Shown here one piece after another: positions 47,601-59,925 of a DNA stretch of 64,000 nt. A model generated the notes under the pieces. The model had not been told where the DNA came from and did no database searches. It saw only the letters and a program-made list of their open reading frames with translations. Within the stretch, counting starts at the first letter, position 1. Every line of letters begins with the position of its first letter. Source of the DNA: Raphanus sativus (taxonomy: Eukaryota; Streptophyta; Magnoliopsida; Brassicales; Brassicaceae); assembly GCF_000801105.2 (NCBI RefSeq), contig NC_079516.1:18878998-18942997 (forward strand), read 5' to 3'. The translations under genes were made by a program, and so were the position numbers.

Positions 47601-48250
47601 CGAGAACATATATATCACACGGGGTTTTATGTGTTTCCAAGAGATCCTCCATGTCAAATCCATCCTCCGGCACTATTCCACCAACGTTCCATGTGCTAAC
47701 GAGAACCCTAAAACATATAATTAAATGTCACGTAAAGAAAACTTTAAACGTGCAACTATATTTGGATAATAAGATTTTAAAAGTTGTAGATTCACGGAGC
47801 ACGAGGAACCAAGATTCCTTGGTAGCATTAATTCCGATGCCCTTCAAGATTAAGGGGCTAGCTGTCACTCAAATTTCACTAACTATATACCGGTAAAAAT
47901 ATTTATTTCGACTAAACAATTAAATAACTATATATATATATATATATATATGTCTGTGTGTGTGTGTGACTATAGTCTATAGAGGAACATTTGAATACAG
48001 CAGTAAGCATATGCTAAGCTCTTAATGGAAATAAAAGAGAATAAAGTTATATATATATGTACTTGTAGTTGAGATTAATAGTCTTGTGTTGATTGACAAA
48101 GATTGATTTAGAATCGAAAGTAGGTCGTTCGTCGACTAATCCAGGAGTTTTTAGAAGCTGCTCATCAGCATCTGGTGGAAAATCGGCAACGAAGTTGTTG
48201 CTTCCAACGCTTTTCCTTAGGATCTTGTTGGCCACAAGTCTTGGCCACAT
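44651..48250 (-). CDS. type II inositol polyphosphate 5-phosphatase (5PTase9-like), 7 exons
   Basis: Minus-strand exons 48250-48063, 47707-47600, 47509-47218, 45846-45659, 45310-45202, 45108-44957 and 44879-44651 give 421 residues, all in phase. Family signatures in order: STWNVGG (67-73), FQEVVPL (100-106), CSHLASGG (214-221), the metal/catalytic FLGDLNYR (263-270), PAWCDR (344-349) and SDHRPV (370-375). These enzymes remove the 5-phosphate from phosphoinositides or inositol phosphates. The closest Arabidopsis protein I recall is AT2G01900, described as 5PTase9, which acts on PI(4,5)P2 and affects endocytosis and salt response. The protein is short, with no WD40 part. Intron 3 (1371 nt) contains a whole Helitron; intron 1 has (TA)n(TG)n at 47927-47968. 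An extra upstream coding exon at 48410-48390 is possible. Confidence 0.93.
46349..47049 (-). mobile_element. non-autonomous Helitron inside intron 3
   Basis: Minus-strand copy: 5' TCTATCTTATTAAAACAG at 47049, 3' hairpin CCGCGCTT...AAGCGCGG (46361-46379 region) then CTAG at 46352-46349, followed by T. It is a sister of 30038-30663 and 61992-62674. It lies wholly within intron 3 of the 5-phosphatase gene and in the same orientation, leaving the splice sites intact. Confidence 0.9.
46785..46932. repeat. minisatellite inside the Helitron
   Basis: About four copies of a 35-40 bp unit of the type TTGTTTGGAAATATTGATAGTAGTATAAAGAAATAA. The sister Helitrons carry the same unit in different copy number. 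Confidence 0.8.
47927..47968. repeat. (TA)n...(TG)n microsatellite in intron 1 of the 5-phosphatase gene
   Basis: TA dinucleotides followed by a TG run, lying between exons 1 and 2. Confidence 0.85.
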
Positions 48251-48389
48251 AACCTTACAAGTAGATATAGCATCATCATCGTAGTGTTTTGTGTATCAAT
48301 GATCGAGAGGTAATCAATAACAATGAGGTAATATGCATGGGATAATCTGTTATTTCAATTTAGGTATTAAAAGGAAACAGATTACTCAC

Positions 48390-48410
48390 TTCTTTATAAC
48401 TTCCAAGCAT
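48390..48410 (-). other. possible alternative first exon of the 5-phosphatase gene
   Basis: ATGCTTGGAAGTTATAAAGAA is followed by a good donor GTGAGT. The acceptor TTGTAAG at 48254 precedes GTT ATG TGG. Splicing these joins MLGSYKE-V to the MWPRL start in frame. If not translated, it marks a 5'-leader intron of 136 nt. Confidence 0.4.
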
Positions 48411-49019
48411 TGCAAGGGAAAGTGATAGAGGAGAGAGAGGGGGAGAGATTATTGGAGGAGCAACGGATTTGGAGAGGAAGTAATAAGGGAGAGGGAAGGA
48501 GATAAGGAGAAAGCAAGAGCCATGCAAAGCTGGAGAGAAAGAGGTGAAATTCTGACGTGGACGATGATTATTATACATTTATTAATTGTGTCAGTCGATA
48601 TTATTAAGCCTATATTTAAATACTTAAAGAAATGAAGGTTGATGATTGGTTAGTGTAATGTTAGTTATTGGTTGTTGCCTGTTGGACTGCTTAGACATCA
48701 AACCACGTTAATTACATTATAGACGTCCTTAAATCCCACGCTTATTAATTTTTCAACCAATCATTTTGTTTGTCCTCCTCGGAATTGTACTACAAATTTG
48801 GTTTTGAAAACGATTTTTTCAATTATTACGAATTAGTTTACATGGTTTTGAACAAGACGACACGGGCCAACTTGTTACATTTTTATAACCCATATCAATA
48901 AGAAGAATAAATGACCTGACACCGTAGTGTGAAAAGATAAAATATTAACTAATGATTATAAAATTTTATTAGTTCTTATTCAAACTGGTAGACTGGTAGT
49001 TGTATTGATCAAAATTCTA
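48411..49019. other. 5-phosphatase 5' leader/promoter and gene-free sequence
   Basis: CT-rich on the minus strand (48420-48540), likely leader, with a 24-codon upstream ORF beginning MALAFSLSP. No other gene. Confidence 0.45.
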
Positions 49020-49280
49020 CTCCCTCCGTTTTTTAAAGAGTGTTGTTGTGACATTTTTCACACAGATTAAGAAAGTTGTTGAAATATATGTAAGTTATAA
49101 TTAATTATACTTCTTTGACCAATAGTATTTTAGATAAATAAAATTATTTATAAAATCAATGCAGTTTGCAATTAATTTTCAGCTGAAAGTTAGTATAATT
49201 TACATTGAAATTGTAAAGTGACACTCTTTGTGTAACAAGAAAATGAGTTCAGAATGACACTTATTGTGAAACAGAGGGAG
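49020..49280. mobile_element. Stowaway MITE
   Basis: Begins CTCCCTCCGTTTTTTAAAGAG and ends GAAACAGAGGGAG, flanked by TA (49018-49019, 49281-49282): the standard Tc1/mariner-derived Stowaway signature of plants. Confidence 0.85.
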
Positions 49281-49282
49281 TA

Positions 49283-49832
49283 TTAGTTAGATCGGTAAAA
49301 GTGAAAATCGTTACTTTTTGGTCGGTCTAATCACAGTGGACCGCTACATTGTATATAATGGCAACAACTAAAAATACCGCGCTATAAACATGTATTCAAA
49401 AGGATGAACTATTTTATGTTAATTTCGATATGTAACTGGAATTAATTTCTCCATTTGGCCAGCTTCTAGTATTGTCGAACTAGTTCGACCAACAATGACT
49501 ATATGGAAAATATTCGTCCTATTAATTTGGTAGTTTGTTGTAACGGATTGTATATAACATCAGTTTAATTATATTAATTTTGTATGTGGATCCCCTCATA
49601 ATGTATTATTAGTAGCATATGACGCTGCAACAGTATCCAACCTAACCTAAAATGAACAAGAACCATAATTTATGTAACTCGTATTTGCACTAACTAGCAA
49701 AATGCATTCATTACTGGCATGTACATTTTATAGTCATTTATTTCCATTATATTAATAAGTCATTTCTTTCCATCCTTTTTTTCTTTCTAAAATGTTGTTG
49801 CATATGCTAAAGCGAAAAGCGGAAGCGGGTTA
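49283..49832. other. gene-free interval
   Basis: AT-rich; nothing recognised. Confidence 0.4.
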
Positions 49833-50383
49833 GAGCATCTCCAATGTACACCTCTATTTTTTCCTTTAAAATAGAGAAACTCTATTATAGAGGTGGATTT
49901 GCTCCAATGTATGTCTCTATAATAGAGTTTTTATATTTTAGAGGAAAATATAGAGAAATTCTACTTTTTGCCTCTATATTTAGAGATGAAAATAGCATAT
50001 CTCTATATTTTCCTCTATAAATAGAGAAACTCTATTATAGAGTCATACATTGGAGCAAATCCACCTCTATAATAGGCTTTTACTGGTAACCGCAAAAGGA
50101 ATGAAAGGAATAGGAAAAATGGAATGAAAAGGAATAAAATAAAAGGAAAATTCATTCATCTTCTAATTTCATAAGGAATAATTGTAGTCTTTTATTCCAT
50201 AAATCTTAAGGAATGTTAAGGAATCATAGGTAACAAATATTCCTTGTATATGGTGTAAATTGTAAGGAATGCTAAGGAATTAGTTATTCCCACACATTCC
50301 CTTGGTCACCATTTGGAGCTATAGAGTTTCTCTATTTTAGAAGAAAATATAGAGATTAAAATAGAGGTGGGTTGGAGATGGTC
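49833..50383. mobile_element. PIF/Harbinger-like MITE with a nested element
   Basis: Termini GAGCATCTCCAA and TTGGAGATGGTC are flanked by TTA (49830-49832, 50384-50386). The interior is built of CTCTATTATAGAG inverted repeats and is interrupted by a second element at about 50084-50311. Confidence 0.75.
50084..50311. mobile_element. nested GGAATG-type MITE
   Basis: Ends TGGTAACC...GGAATG and CATTCCCTTGGTCACCA form imperfect inverted repeats around many GGAAT/ATTCC units. It splits the surrounding MITE, so it inserted later. Confidence 0.65.
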
Positions 50384-50476
50384 TTAGACATCATACTAAA
50401 AGTTTCACATGAGATGATTTTTTAAAATCTATTTCTTCTTAGATATATTGAATGTAATTTATTGACACAAAATACA

Positions 50477-51686
50477 TCTATCTTATTAAAACAGACATAT
50501 AAAATATCCTTTAATTTTTTAATTTATTTACGATTATATGCCACTGAAATAATAACTTTACTTACCTTTTAATATTCTTGTCTTTAACAGTGTTAATTAA
50601 TGCATATCCTAAATCTAATTTTAATTAAATACGAGTGTAAATACATATTTATAGAATTTCCTATTTTGAATTTAAGTAAATATAAATGCATATTTATAGG
50701 GATTTTCTATTTTGAATTATTCTTTCAACCTTTTTGGTAACAATACAATCGGTTTTCGTATCTATCATATTTAATAACAATCAATTCAAAATAACTAAAT
50801 AAATAATTAGCGTAGGTGAACACATGTTTGTAGAAATTTTCCATCTCAAATTACTTTTTTTACTGTTAACTTTCTCATAGAATAATTAAATAATTAGCTA
50901 AAATTTTGGGAATCAACCAATTTAAGATGACCCAAACTATTATGTATATTGACACAAACTCAAGCCCATAATTAATTTGTAATTATTTAAATTTTGATAC
51001 ATTCAATTTTTAGAAATCTTAATCCAATTGTTTTATATGTTACAAATTTTATAGAATTTGAATAATAATGTTTTCCTTATAAACATTATAACTAATTTAT
51101 CAATTTTGTATATACCATACTTACTCAGTTCTCTATTTCTTCATATTTTATTCAAAATTTTTTTTTCATATATATTTTATATATAAGTCTATTTATATAT
51201 ACTTATTTGATACTGTGTATAGGTGATACAATAGGTTGTCAACCCACCGAAAATATTTAGTCTATTACAGTTAACTTTTACAAACGCATCATTTGAAAAT
51301 TAAAAGTAGTCAAAAGTAAAAATCAAAAGTAGATAAACAATAATAAAATCACCAAAAAAATACTTAAAATATATATTTTCCATCCAAATACTCAAGCTAA
51401 ACTTCTTTTTAATTTAAATTTAGGTATTTTGGCTTAAGTTTCTCAGATTTATATGTTTCGAGAATTTTAAAATATATATAAACTTTGAAAATTTTAAAAT
51501 AATTTAAATGGGTTATCCGAACCCGAACCGAACCCACAAAGATCTAAATCAAATCTGAATAGATTTTAATCGAATCCGAATGGGTACAAAAATACCCACC
51601 CCTAACTTAATAATATAAAACAATCAAATATTATAGATACATAATTTAATATAAACAAACAGAAAATTAATATCCGTGCGATCTAG
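50477..51686 (+). mobile_element. degenerate Helitron
   Basis: Starts A|TCTATCTTATTAAAACAG and ends CCGTGCGATCTAG|T (CTAG 51683-51686) with the hairpin lost. The 3' third contains a TTCGGG-type module in reverse wording (51510-51605). Confidence 0.6.
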
Positions 51687-53135
51687 TATACATTAAGCAT
51701 TATCAAATCAGTAATAACTGAACAACCATCAATACCAAAAGAGTATCATTCCCAAATTATATTCTTCATGAAATTGCAACTTTGCCAAAAATACATCTAA
51801 TCTATTAAAATTGAAGTACAAATAAGAATTGACCCTGACTTTTTCTAAATATTTACAATGGAATGCCACTAGAATAAAACATTAATATTGCTAAACCAAC
51901 AACTCAAATTTGACCTGCCTTACTTTATTATCTCGAAACAAAACCGACGTAACTTAATATTGCGTGTTTAATGATAATCATTGAGATATGGAAACATGAT
52001 CAAATCTAAAATCTCTATAGAAAAGTTGTTTCCGTATATAGCTCTTGCAATCTTAACAATGGAATATTACCTTATTCTTTTTTTTTTTTTTTGACGGCAA
52101 ACGGCTATTCTATTACTCATATTACCTTATTCTTATCATTTATTTTTGCTCTCACGGTATATTTGGTATATTTGTAGAAAATTCTTATTATCTAATCTTG
52201 CCTTCCAAGATATTCTTTGAAAATTGACTACAATTAAGCAAGCATCACTAATTAGTTTCCATATTCTGCGTTTGAAATTTTAACAAATAATTAGAATTTG
52301 ATTAGCATACATATGTTCATACGATACAATTTTTTTTCTTTTCAAAAAAACAGAATATAAAACCATCTTAGCTGTAGCTACTCCCCATTTCTATCCTCTT
52401 AACCTAAATTATAAGAGCCTCCTATATACTTCTCCACCTATCGCTGCTTTAATCAGACGATTTTAGATCCATCCTTTATGTGCCTTTTGGTATGATTTAC
52501 AGAATTTACTTGAGTGAAAATAGAGAAGTACGCTTCACAACTCTTCATCCTCTTTTTTGTTTTTGGTTAAATCCCTTCATACCTTTGCTAACATTTTCTC
52601 TCTTTTTTTGTCCGGTTATAATTCCCTGTTTTGTTCTGGTGATGATTTTTCGGAAGAATGAGGATAATTTTTGAAAACTATTTACTTAGGACTATGAACA
52701 AGTATGGAAGATTCCCACTCTCACAAAAATTCAATCCTTTGTTTGAAAAATGCTCTATGGGCTGCTTACAAGATTTCCTCGAGAGGCATGAAGATTGATG
52801 TGAGAACGTTTTCAAACCCTTTTAAATTTTCTAACTTTTTCTGTGAATATATATGCGTAATGCAAGTTGTTAATGATTGTTGTAATTGTCGTTTTCTAAG
52901 GTGAAATATGGATTACTTTTCTGGTATTAGATCGATGAAAAACATGGATACACTTGATTTTTCAGTTGGTTTTGACACCAAAGCATATCACTTTTGTCCT
53001 GGAATATGCTATTGGATGTGGACTGTTGGAGCATAATGTAGTACCTGAAGATTCAAGAAGGTTGAGGTGAACTTACATTCAAATATGAGACTTTATATAT
53101 TAGTCATAACAATATATATGAATTCATTATTTTAA
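51687..53135. other. gene-free interval with a Helitron 5' end
   Basis: A Helitron-type 5' terminus TCTAATCTATTAAAATTGAAG starts at 51796 with no matching 3' end. 52430-52910 has two short open frames (52480, 52704) without recognised domains. No gene supported. Confidence 0.4.
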
Positions 53136-54398
53136 TCTATATTATTAAAATTGAAGTACAAATTATGTTTTTTTGGAAACATAGTTTAAAAATAAGTGTG
53201 TTTGAAAACATGAATATCAATTTAAAAAAAAAGATTTATTTGGAAACATGAATATCGATATAAAAAAGATATAATATTGTTTAGAAACATAGATAGCATT
53301 ATATTAAGAAAATAATAAATTTATGTTATTAAGAAAAGTTGAAAATCTATTATATTATGAGAAACTATATATTTGTGTAAATTTTAAAATATATGAAAAT
53401 GAGCTAATCTAATAATCTAAAAATATCATTTGTTTAAAATAATCATAAAACAAAATTTAAACTTTATATACATATTTCAAATCAAAATAATAATTTAAAG
53501 TTGATTTATATCAAAAATTGATTTAAAATATACATATATTCAAAAAAATTATTTTTTACCAAAATATTTCCAACAACCATTATTAAAAAATGTTTTCAAT
53601 ATATGTGATTATTGAAAATATAATATATGTGATTATTTATCTGATAGTATATATAAAATACTATTAATTATATGTTTGGTGTGTTTGAAATGAAAAAAAT
53701 AGATTGTGAATTAGGGATGGGCGTTCGGGTACCCATTCGGATTCGGTTTAGGTCTGTTTGGGTTTCGGGTTATCGGGATCAAAGATTTCAGTCCCATCGG
53801 ATACTTCTAAATTTTGGTTCGGAAGCAAATTCGCATCTTTGCGGGTTTGTTCAGATTCGATAACCCATTTAAATTCATTATATACTTTAAATTTCTCAAA
53901 ATATATAAACAAAATAATATAGTACTTATACATTTGAATAACATATATCAGAATACCTAAACTTAACATATAAATTGGTTTGATTTAAATAATTGGATAT
54001 AAAATCAATAGTTATGTTAAGTATTTTTAGTGATTTGAATATACTTTAATTATTTTAGATATTTATATATATTTTCAACTATTTAAACCAACTTATAAGT
54101 ACCATACATATTCTGTATGTTTTATATACATTAAGTCAAAAAAATATAAGTATATAAATCTATTTCGAATACATTCAAGTATCTGAAATACTTTGATTCG
54201 GAATGGATTCGGTTTCCTTTCTCTAAATACCAAAATTTTTATATTTAATCAACTTCTGTTCGGGTTTTGTACTTCTTTTGGATCGGGATCGTTTTAATTT
54301 TTTAGATTTCGATTTTTTGTCCAACTCTAATATTGACATGAAAAACAATATATTTTATAAAAATATACACCCGCACGGACGTGCGGGTCAAAATCTAG
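53136..54398 (+). mobile_element. non-autonomous Helitron carrying a TTCGGG module
   Basis: Starts A|TCTATATTATTAAAATTGAAG and ends GTCAAAATCTAG|T at 54398, with hairpin CCCGCAC...GTGCGGG (54370-54388) before CTAG. The module GGGCGTTCGGGTACCC...TTTTGTCC lies at 53714-54330, as in the Helitrons at 24048 and 63084. Confidence 0.8.
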
Positions 54399-55237
54399 TT
54401 CATCTTTATAAGTTCAATAATATGGTTTAAGTCTTGGTTTTGGTAATACCGATACACCTAAACAAATCACAGATATCGGATCTACCTATATTTATAAGAT
54501 AACTTTAAGGTTAATATAAATATTTTAAATTTAAATACTGGACCCACATATATCATGAATCCTATCTAAACTAACAAACATAATTACATCAAATATTATT
54601 TTTAAAAATCTATTTATCAATATCAAAATAGATCATTCAAATTAATATTTATGAATATTTTCAGTACAAACCAAAACTTTTTATCCTATAGCATATATCA
54701 TAATAAATATTTGAATAACATTTCTCATGTATAATACTATTTAACGATCGAAAATGCGTATATACACAAAAAAATAAAAATATTATTTACTATATCATTT
54801 TGTATATAATAGTGATACTGGAATTACGAGTGTTTAAGAAATTTTTAAAATTATCCTAAAATTAAATTTTAAATCTAAAATAAAAAACTTATAATAGGTT
54901 ATTAATAATAAAAGTAAACTAATACTATCATATCAATAGAATACTTTTATATTATCCTTATAGACACAAAATTAATATAAATTATAAAATATCATCTATA
55001 CCAAATAAAATCATAAAATATGTGATAAATTTAATTTCGAACAGATATTTTCATAAAAAAGTAAAATATAAAAACAAAAATAAACTGAATATTGTTTCCA
55101 ATCAAAACGGGTTTCAATTAGTAAATTATATAATATATCTCCAAAAATTGCATATGTATATATTAATTGTCTAAAGTAAAATAAACTAAAATTTTATTAA
55201 AAGTAACCCGCGCTTTAAAGCGCGGATCAAAACCTAG
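54399..55237 (+). mobile_element. Helitron-derived sequence with a 3' terminus
   Basis: Ends with a perfect hairpin CCGCGCTTTAAAGCGCGG (55208-55225) and CTAG at 55234-55237, followed by T. No 5' terminus was found between this and the Helitron ending at 54398. Confidence 0.55.
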
Positions 55238-56217
55238 TACTACTTATTTTGCAACGAAATGTTTTTTCTACAACGATACTTAATATGAAACGGAGAAAGT
55301 ATATATTATTGTGATCAGGGGCAAACCCAGAAGTTTTTTTTGAAGGGTCATAATGCAAGTAAATACAAAAATAAATAAACATGGGTGTCATCAAGGTGGT
55401 TTGAACTCAGTTGTTGTGGGTTCATTGGACACTTATCTAACCAAATACACACCAACACAACTCTATAAACTTGGCTTGCAAATTTAGTTTTTAGTATTTA
55501 TGTGGTGTCAAGTGACCCCATTACCTTGAATGTAGGTCCTTTGCTGCCTATGTATTGACCTTGCTATAGAATGGCAAACGACCTCACGAACTCTCTAAAG
55601 AAAAATTAACTTGGAGTCATATCTTTTTTTTAGTCGCTAAAGGATTTTCGTCCTTCGACTTCGTCACTTACTCGAAGGTCTGGGAGGAAAATGTTGGACC
55701 ACGATTTGTCACCAAATCCTTCTCGTCAAAAGAATAAGAAAACCGATTGACGACTACTTTGAATGGGCCTACATGAACCTGTAACCGTCAAAAAAATTGT
55801 TGCCCACATTATTTTCTTCCTAATATAGATTTTAGGATCTACGCTTAAGGACAACTAGATATTGTGTGTGGGTATTTTTTGTTTTATACTTATAGATATT
55901 TGATTTATATATTATATAACAACTAATATATTTTATAATTTGTTTTTTTTTTTGTTTTTTTTGTCACATTTGCTGTTTTATATTATGTAATTCGATAATG
56001 CGCTATTTGTAACACAATTTTTGGTTCCATTTAAAAAAAAATTCAAATAATTAAATAAAAACATGTTCAAAATATGAAAGAAATAAATTCTAAATTTTAA
56101 GTTCCATATATTTTATTTTAAAATTTATTTAGTAATACTGAAATTTATTATTTTATGCATTATAATTATAATTTCAAAAACATTTCTTAATTTATTTTTG
56201 TTTTAAAACTATTTTTA

Positions 56218-56266
<49 letters not shown>

Positions 56267-56562
56267 CTTTGAATTTAGTTACCTTGTGTTTCTTGATAAA
56301 AAAAAGTTACCTTGTGTTTTAGTCTCATCTACTGATAAATAATTAAGCTAACCTAGGAGATCTACTAACAAAATACAATAGCATCCAATAAAAATATAGT
56401 TAAAAAAGTTTTGGTTCATATATTTAGTTAAGTAAGACGTTACTTACACGTTTTTTCGAAAATAGAATATACGTTTCTAATTAGATGATGCCCATTTCCT
56501 TTTAGTGTTAAAGGTTTTACATTTTGGTTAGTTAAGATAGGAATTTAGATTTACTAATAAAA
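55238..56562. other. gene-free interval with SINE-like relic
   Basis: A Stowaway relic (GAAACGGAGAAAGTA) lies near 55290. On the minus strand 55450-55380 has A-box-like TTGGTTAGATAAGTG and B-box-like GAGTTCAAACC, a possible SINE. (TA)n at 56222-56263. No gene. Confidence 0.45.
56222..56263. repeat. (TA)n microsatellite
   Basis: About twenty uninterrupted TA units. Confidence 0.9.
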
Positions 56563-57494
56563 CTAGATTCTGATCCGTGCGTCCGTATGGATGTTTTTTA
56601 AATTGTAATAAATATTATTGTGATTTAATTATGATTTATAGATGGATTATAAATATTTTTAAATGGGGGTGATGGTTAATATTGTGGTTAGATGTTAAAT
56701 TAATCAAAACCATATCTAAAAAAACTTAAAATAACTTTTATTATGCTCATATGCCATTGAGAAACTACCTAATCCTAACCTCTAGCATTTATTATTATTT
56801 TTTGTCAATTAAAATAACCATAAAACATATCTCAGACTTTTAAAAAAAATTCCAAAAATAGTAGCTAGTTTTAATAAACTTTCCAATTAGTTGTTACAAA
56901 ACGACTATTATTTGACAAAATATGACCAACACCTAAAATACATGAATTATCATATTAGTGATAAAATAAGCTACAATAATGATAACCTAGAAAATATTTT
57001 TATAAGACAAAAAAAATAAACAAAAGTGAGCTGATTGAATAAACTTTTGAGATTACATATAGAGAACTATTCTCTCTCTTTACACGTAGAAAAAGAAAAT
57101 ATATGTAATTTTTATACTTTAATATGGCAAGTTTAAAAGTAGTTAAGATATGTTTAGATTATGTTTTTAAACTCAATAATATCACGTGAATTTAAGTTGG
57201 ATGTTTAGGAAAATTTCAAAATTACAGTTTTTAAAACTAGTGGCATGGATATGTAATGATTGAAGAAAACTTAGGGGTATTTACTATTTGTACTTACCCT
57301 TTATTAATAGATTAGATATAATGTAGTTTTTGTAATATTGGTTATGAAACACGTTAGTTTTGGTTGACTGTGTAAATTTAATTTGGTTTAGTAATATTGT
57401 TAAATGATGCTAATAAAAGCAGTGGCAAATTTTGTAATATTAAACATTAAGTAAAAGTTAATTTTTAAGTGTACTTCACTTTTAATAGATTAGA
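56563..57494 (-). mobile_element. Helitron with two candidate 5' ends
   Basis: The minus-strand 3' end is CTAG|T at 56566-56563 after a weak hairpin (CCATACGGACGCACGG). Two Helitron-type 5' termini, TCTAATCTATTAAT near 57313 and TCTAATCTATTAAAAG at 57494, precede it on the same strand. Confidence 0.6.
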
Positions 57495-57650
57495 TGCATT
57501 ATCTGTCAGTAATCCTAATTTATTTCTGGGTATTCTAGGTCTGTAGGATATGGAGCAGCTAGGATTCTGAGACCGAATACAAACCTTAGAAAAGGAATAA
57601 GATTTTAGGGTTAGAAACGAAACCATTTAAAGCAAACAGCAACACTATAT

Positions 57651-58323
57651 TTAGGGCTGGGCGTTCGGATACCCATTCGGGTTTCGGTTCAGTCCATTCG
57701 GGTTTCGGGTTTTCAGGGTCAAAGATTTCAGCCCCATTCGGATATTTCTAAATTTTGGTTCGGATTCTGTTCGGATGTTTGCGGGTTCGGTTCGGGTTCG
57801 GATAACCCATTTAAAATGTTTTTTAAATTTTCAAAATTCATTATATACTTTAAATTTTCAAAATCTATAAGAAAGATAATATATTACATATAAATTTTCA
57901 TAACATATATGTCAAAATACCTTAATTTAACATATAAATTGGTTTTCTTTGAATATTTGGATAAAGAATCAATAGATATTTAACTATTTTGGTGTTTTCA
58001 GTATACTTTAGCTATTTTAAACATTTACTTTTGACTATTTGCATATATTTTCCGAGTATTTTGGAAAACTTAAAGGTATCTTATATATTTTTAATATACA
58101 TTATATATAAAAATAATGTATATATTTAAGTATATAAATTTATTTCGGATACATTCGGGTACCCAAAATATTTCGGTTCGGATCGGGCTCGGTTTCGGTT
58201 CTTTAAATACCGAAATTTTGAACCCGTTCGGATATTTAATCAATTTCGGTTCGGGTTCGGTGCTACTTTTTCGGATCGGATTCGGTTCGGTTTTTCGGGT
58301 TCGGATTTTTTGCCCAGCCCTAA
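57651..58323. mobile_element. intact TTCGGG-rich TIR element
   Basis: Terminal inverted repeats TTAGGGCTGGGC and GCCCAGCCCTAA are flanked by the direct repeat CTATAT (57645-57650, 58324-58329). Both ends are dense in TTCGG/GGTTCGG motifs around an AT-rich core. No transposase. This is the free-standing form of a module carried in several Helitrons here. Confidence 0.8.
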
Positions 58324-58329
58324 CTATAT

Positions 58330-58703
58330 TAGTCTAAAGAGGATAGTCGAAGAAACTTACCTCTTTGTGAGGAATTAATCGATTAAGATTTTTTGGTCAT
58401 AGATCCAATCTTTTAAGTTGAGCAATGTGTTAACACAATATATAACATTAACACTTAACAACTAATGCAATTTTTAATCAAAAAATTAGTTTTCTTTTTC
58501 GAATAATTAACGAGCTAGCGTTCCAACCCACATCAACTTGATCCGACTCGAAAAGGCATTTCTTTTTCTGAAAAGGAAAAAATAAAAAGGTATTTTCGGG
58601 ATAATATTAAGTGCTTTGGAAGCATGCCGAGGGTTTCAGATAGACCATAGCTGGCAAAAGAAAAAATATCGACATCCGTAAAACAACACAATGAGAACGA
58701 TAA
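58330..58703. other. gene-free interval
   Basis: Nothing recognised. Confidence 0.4.
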
Positions 58704-59328
58704 GAGCATCCTTATTGCTAAGACCAAATATCAAGTCCTTAGGTTTTTTTTATTAATATTGTGATGTTAAAAAACAAAGGTAAGAAACACATCCAAATGA
58801 GTAGATTATTGCTAGGATTTTTAGTTTTTTTTAAGATTTTTTTATAAAAGATTAGTTTTAAATAAATATTAAACATTTAAATAAAAAACACAGAAAATTA
58901 CAAACTTGCAAAAAAAAAAAAAATTACAAACATTAGAAAAAAGCAAACAAACATTTTATTGAATTCATAAGAACTAAATAACCGTCGGTTTTTCAAATCG
59001 GGATGAAATCGGAGAAGGATCGATCGCGAACTCTGTCTGAGTCGAGAGAGAGAGTGTCCGGAGAGAACATCGTTGTATCGCCAACTCTATCACCGTCGAG
59101 AGAGAGAGAGTGCGGAGAGAACAAGAGAGGTTTATGAAACGAAACAAAGGTATTTGCCCTACTTGCTTCTCTCCAATCAATTGCTGCCACCAATGCGCAA
59201 GGACCAGTCCAAAAACTTTTTAACATGGGACTTTCTCAACACATTTTTTAGGTAATTAAGCCTTTTTTATTTTCTTTTAAGCCCAAAAATGCTTAGTACT
59301 TGGTCCAAAGACCACAATAAGGATGCTC
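58704..59328. mobile_element. PIF/Harbinger-like element with a GC-rich insert
   Basis: GAGCATCCTTATTG and its exact complement bound the element; flanking triplets are TAA and TAT. The interior at 58985-59220 is GC-richer and contains two related units of about 46 bp (59026-59071, 59079-59124) ending GAGAGAGTG(TC)CGGAGAGAAC, unlike the AT-rich remainder. Confidence 0.65.
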
Positions 59329-59925
59329 TATTTCCCACAAGTCTTATCTCTTTAGATGGTCCCGAAAATGCGAAACTCGACTATGAAAATGAGCTAAGCT
59401 CAAAAACATTTGTACATATATACTTTAGACACGACCTAATAGTTTTATGTAAATTGTCATTGAATGTATATACACATATGTGCAGAACATGTCCACAGGC
59501 CACACAATTAAATAGAATAACATTCGTTGGACCCATTGAATAAAACAAGTAACAGAGAGACAAAACTTTAGTCTATAAAGTACCCAAATTGAAATTAAAT
59601 TAATCAAAGATATGCTACGAAGAAAATGCCAAGAAAATACAACGCGAATATTCGTTAAACGGAATATATTCACAAAAACAAGAAATTAAACTTTTATCAT
59701 AAAATTGTTCAAACAAGTCAAGATTTCTCAATAAATAAATAAATCACTTTATTTCATATACAAGCAACAAATGAACAAAACTCCCCCCCCCCCCCCCCTC
59801 TTTCTCTCTCTAACTCTGAATAACAAAAATGCATTGTAACAAAAGTATACCACTAAAAAGACTTATTTTAGAAACCCCTCCCCCATCCAAACCAACACCA
59901 TAATTTAATGACAATGCACAATCAA
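59329..59925. other. XTH27 3' flank
   Basis: No gene. A run of 16 C at 59783-59798 followed by CT repeats lies in the presumed 3' UTR region. Confidence 0.5.

Noticed and set aside
52480..52904. two consecutive short frames suggesting exons
   Set aside because: No conserved domain or convincing splice continuity between them.
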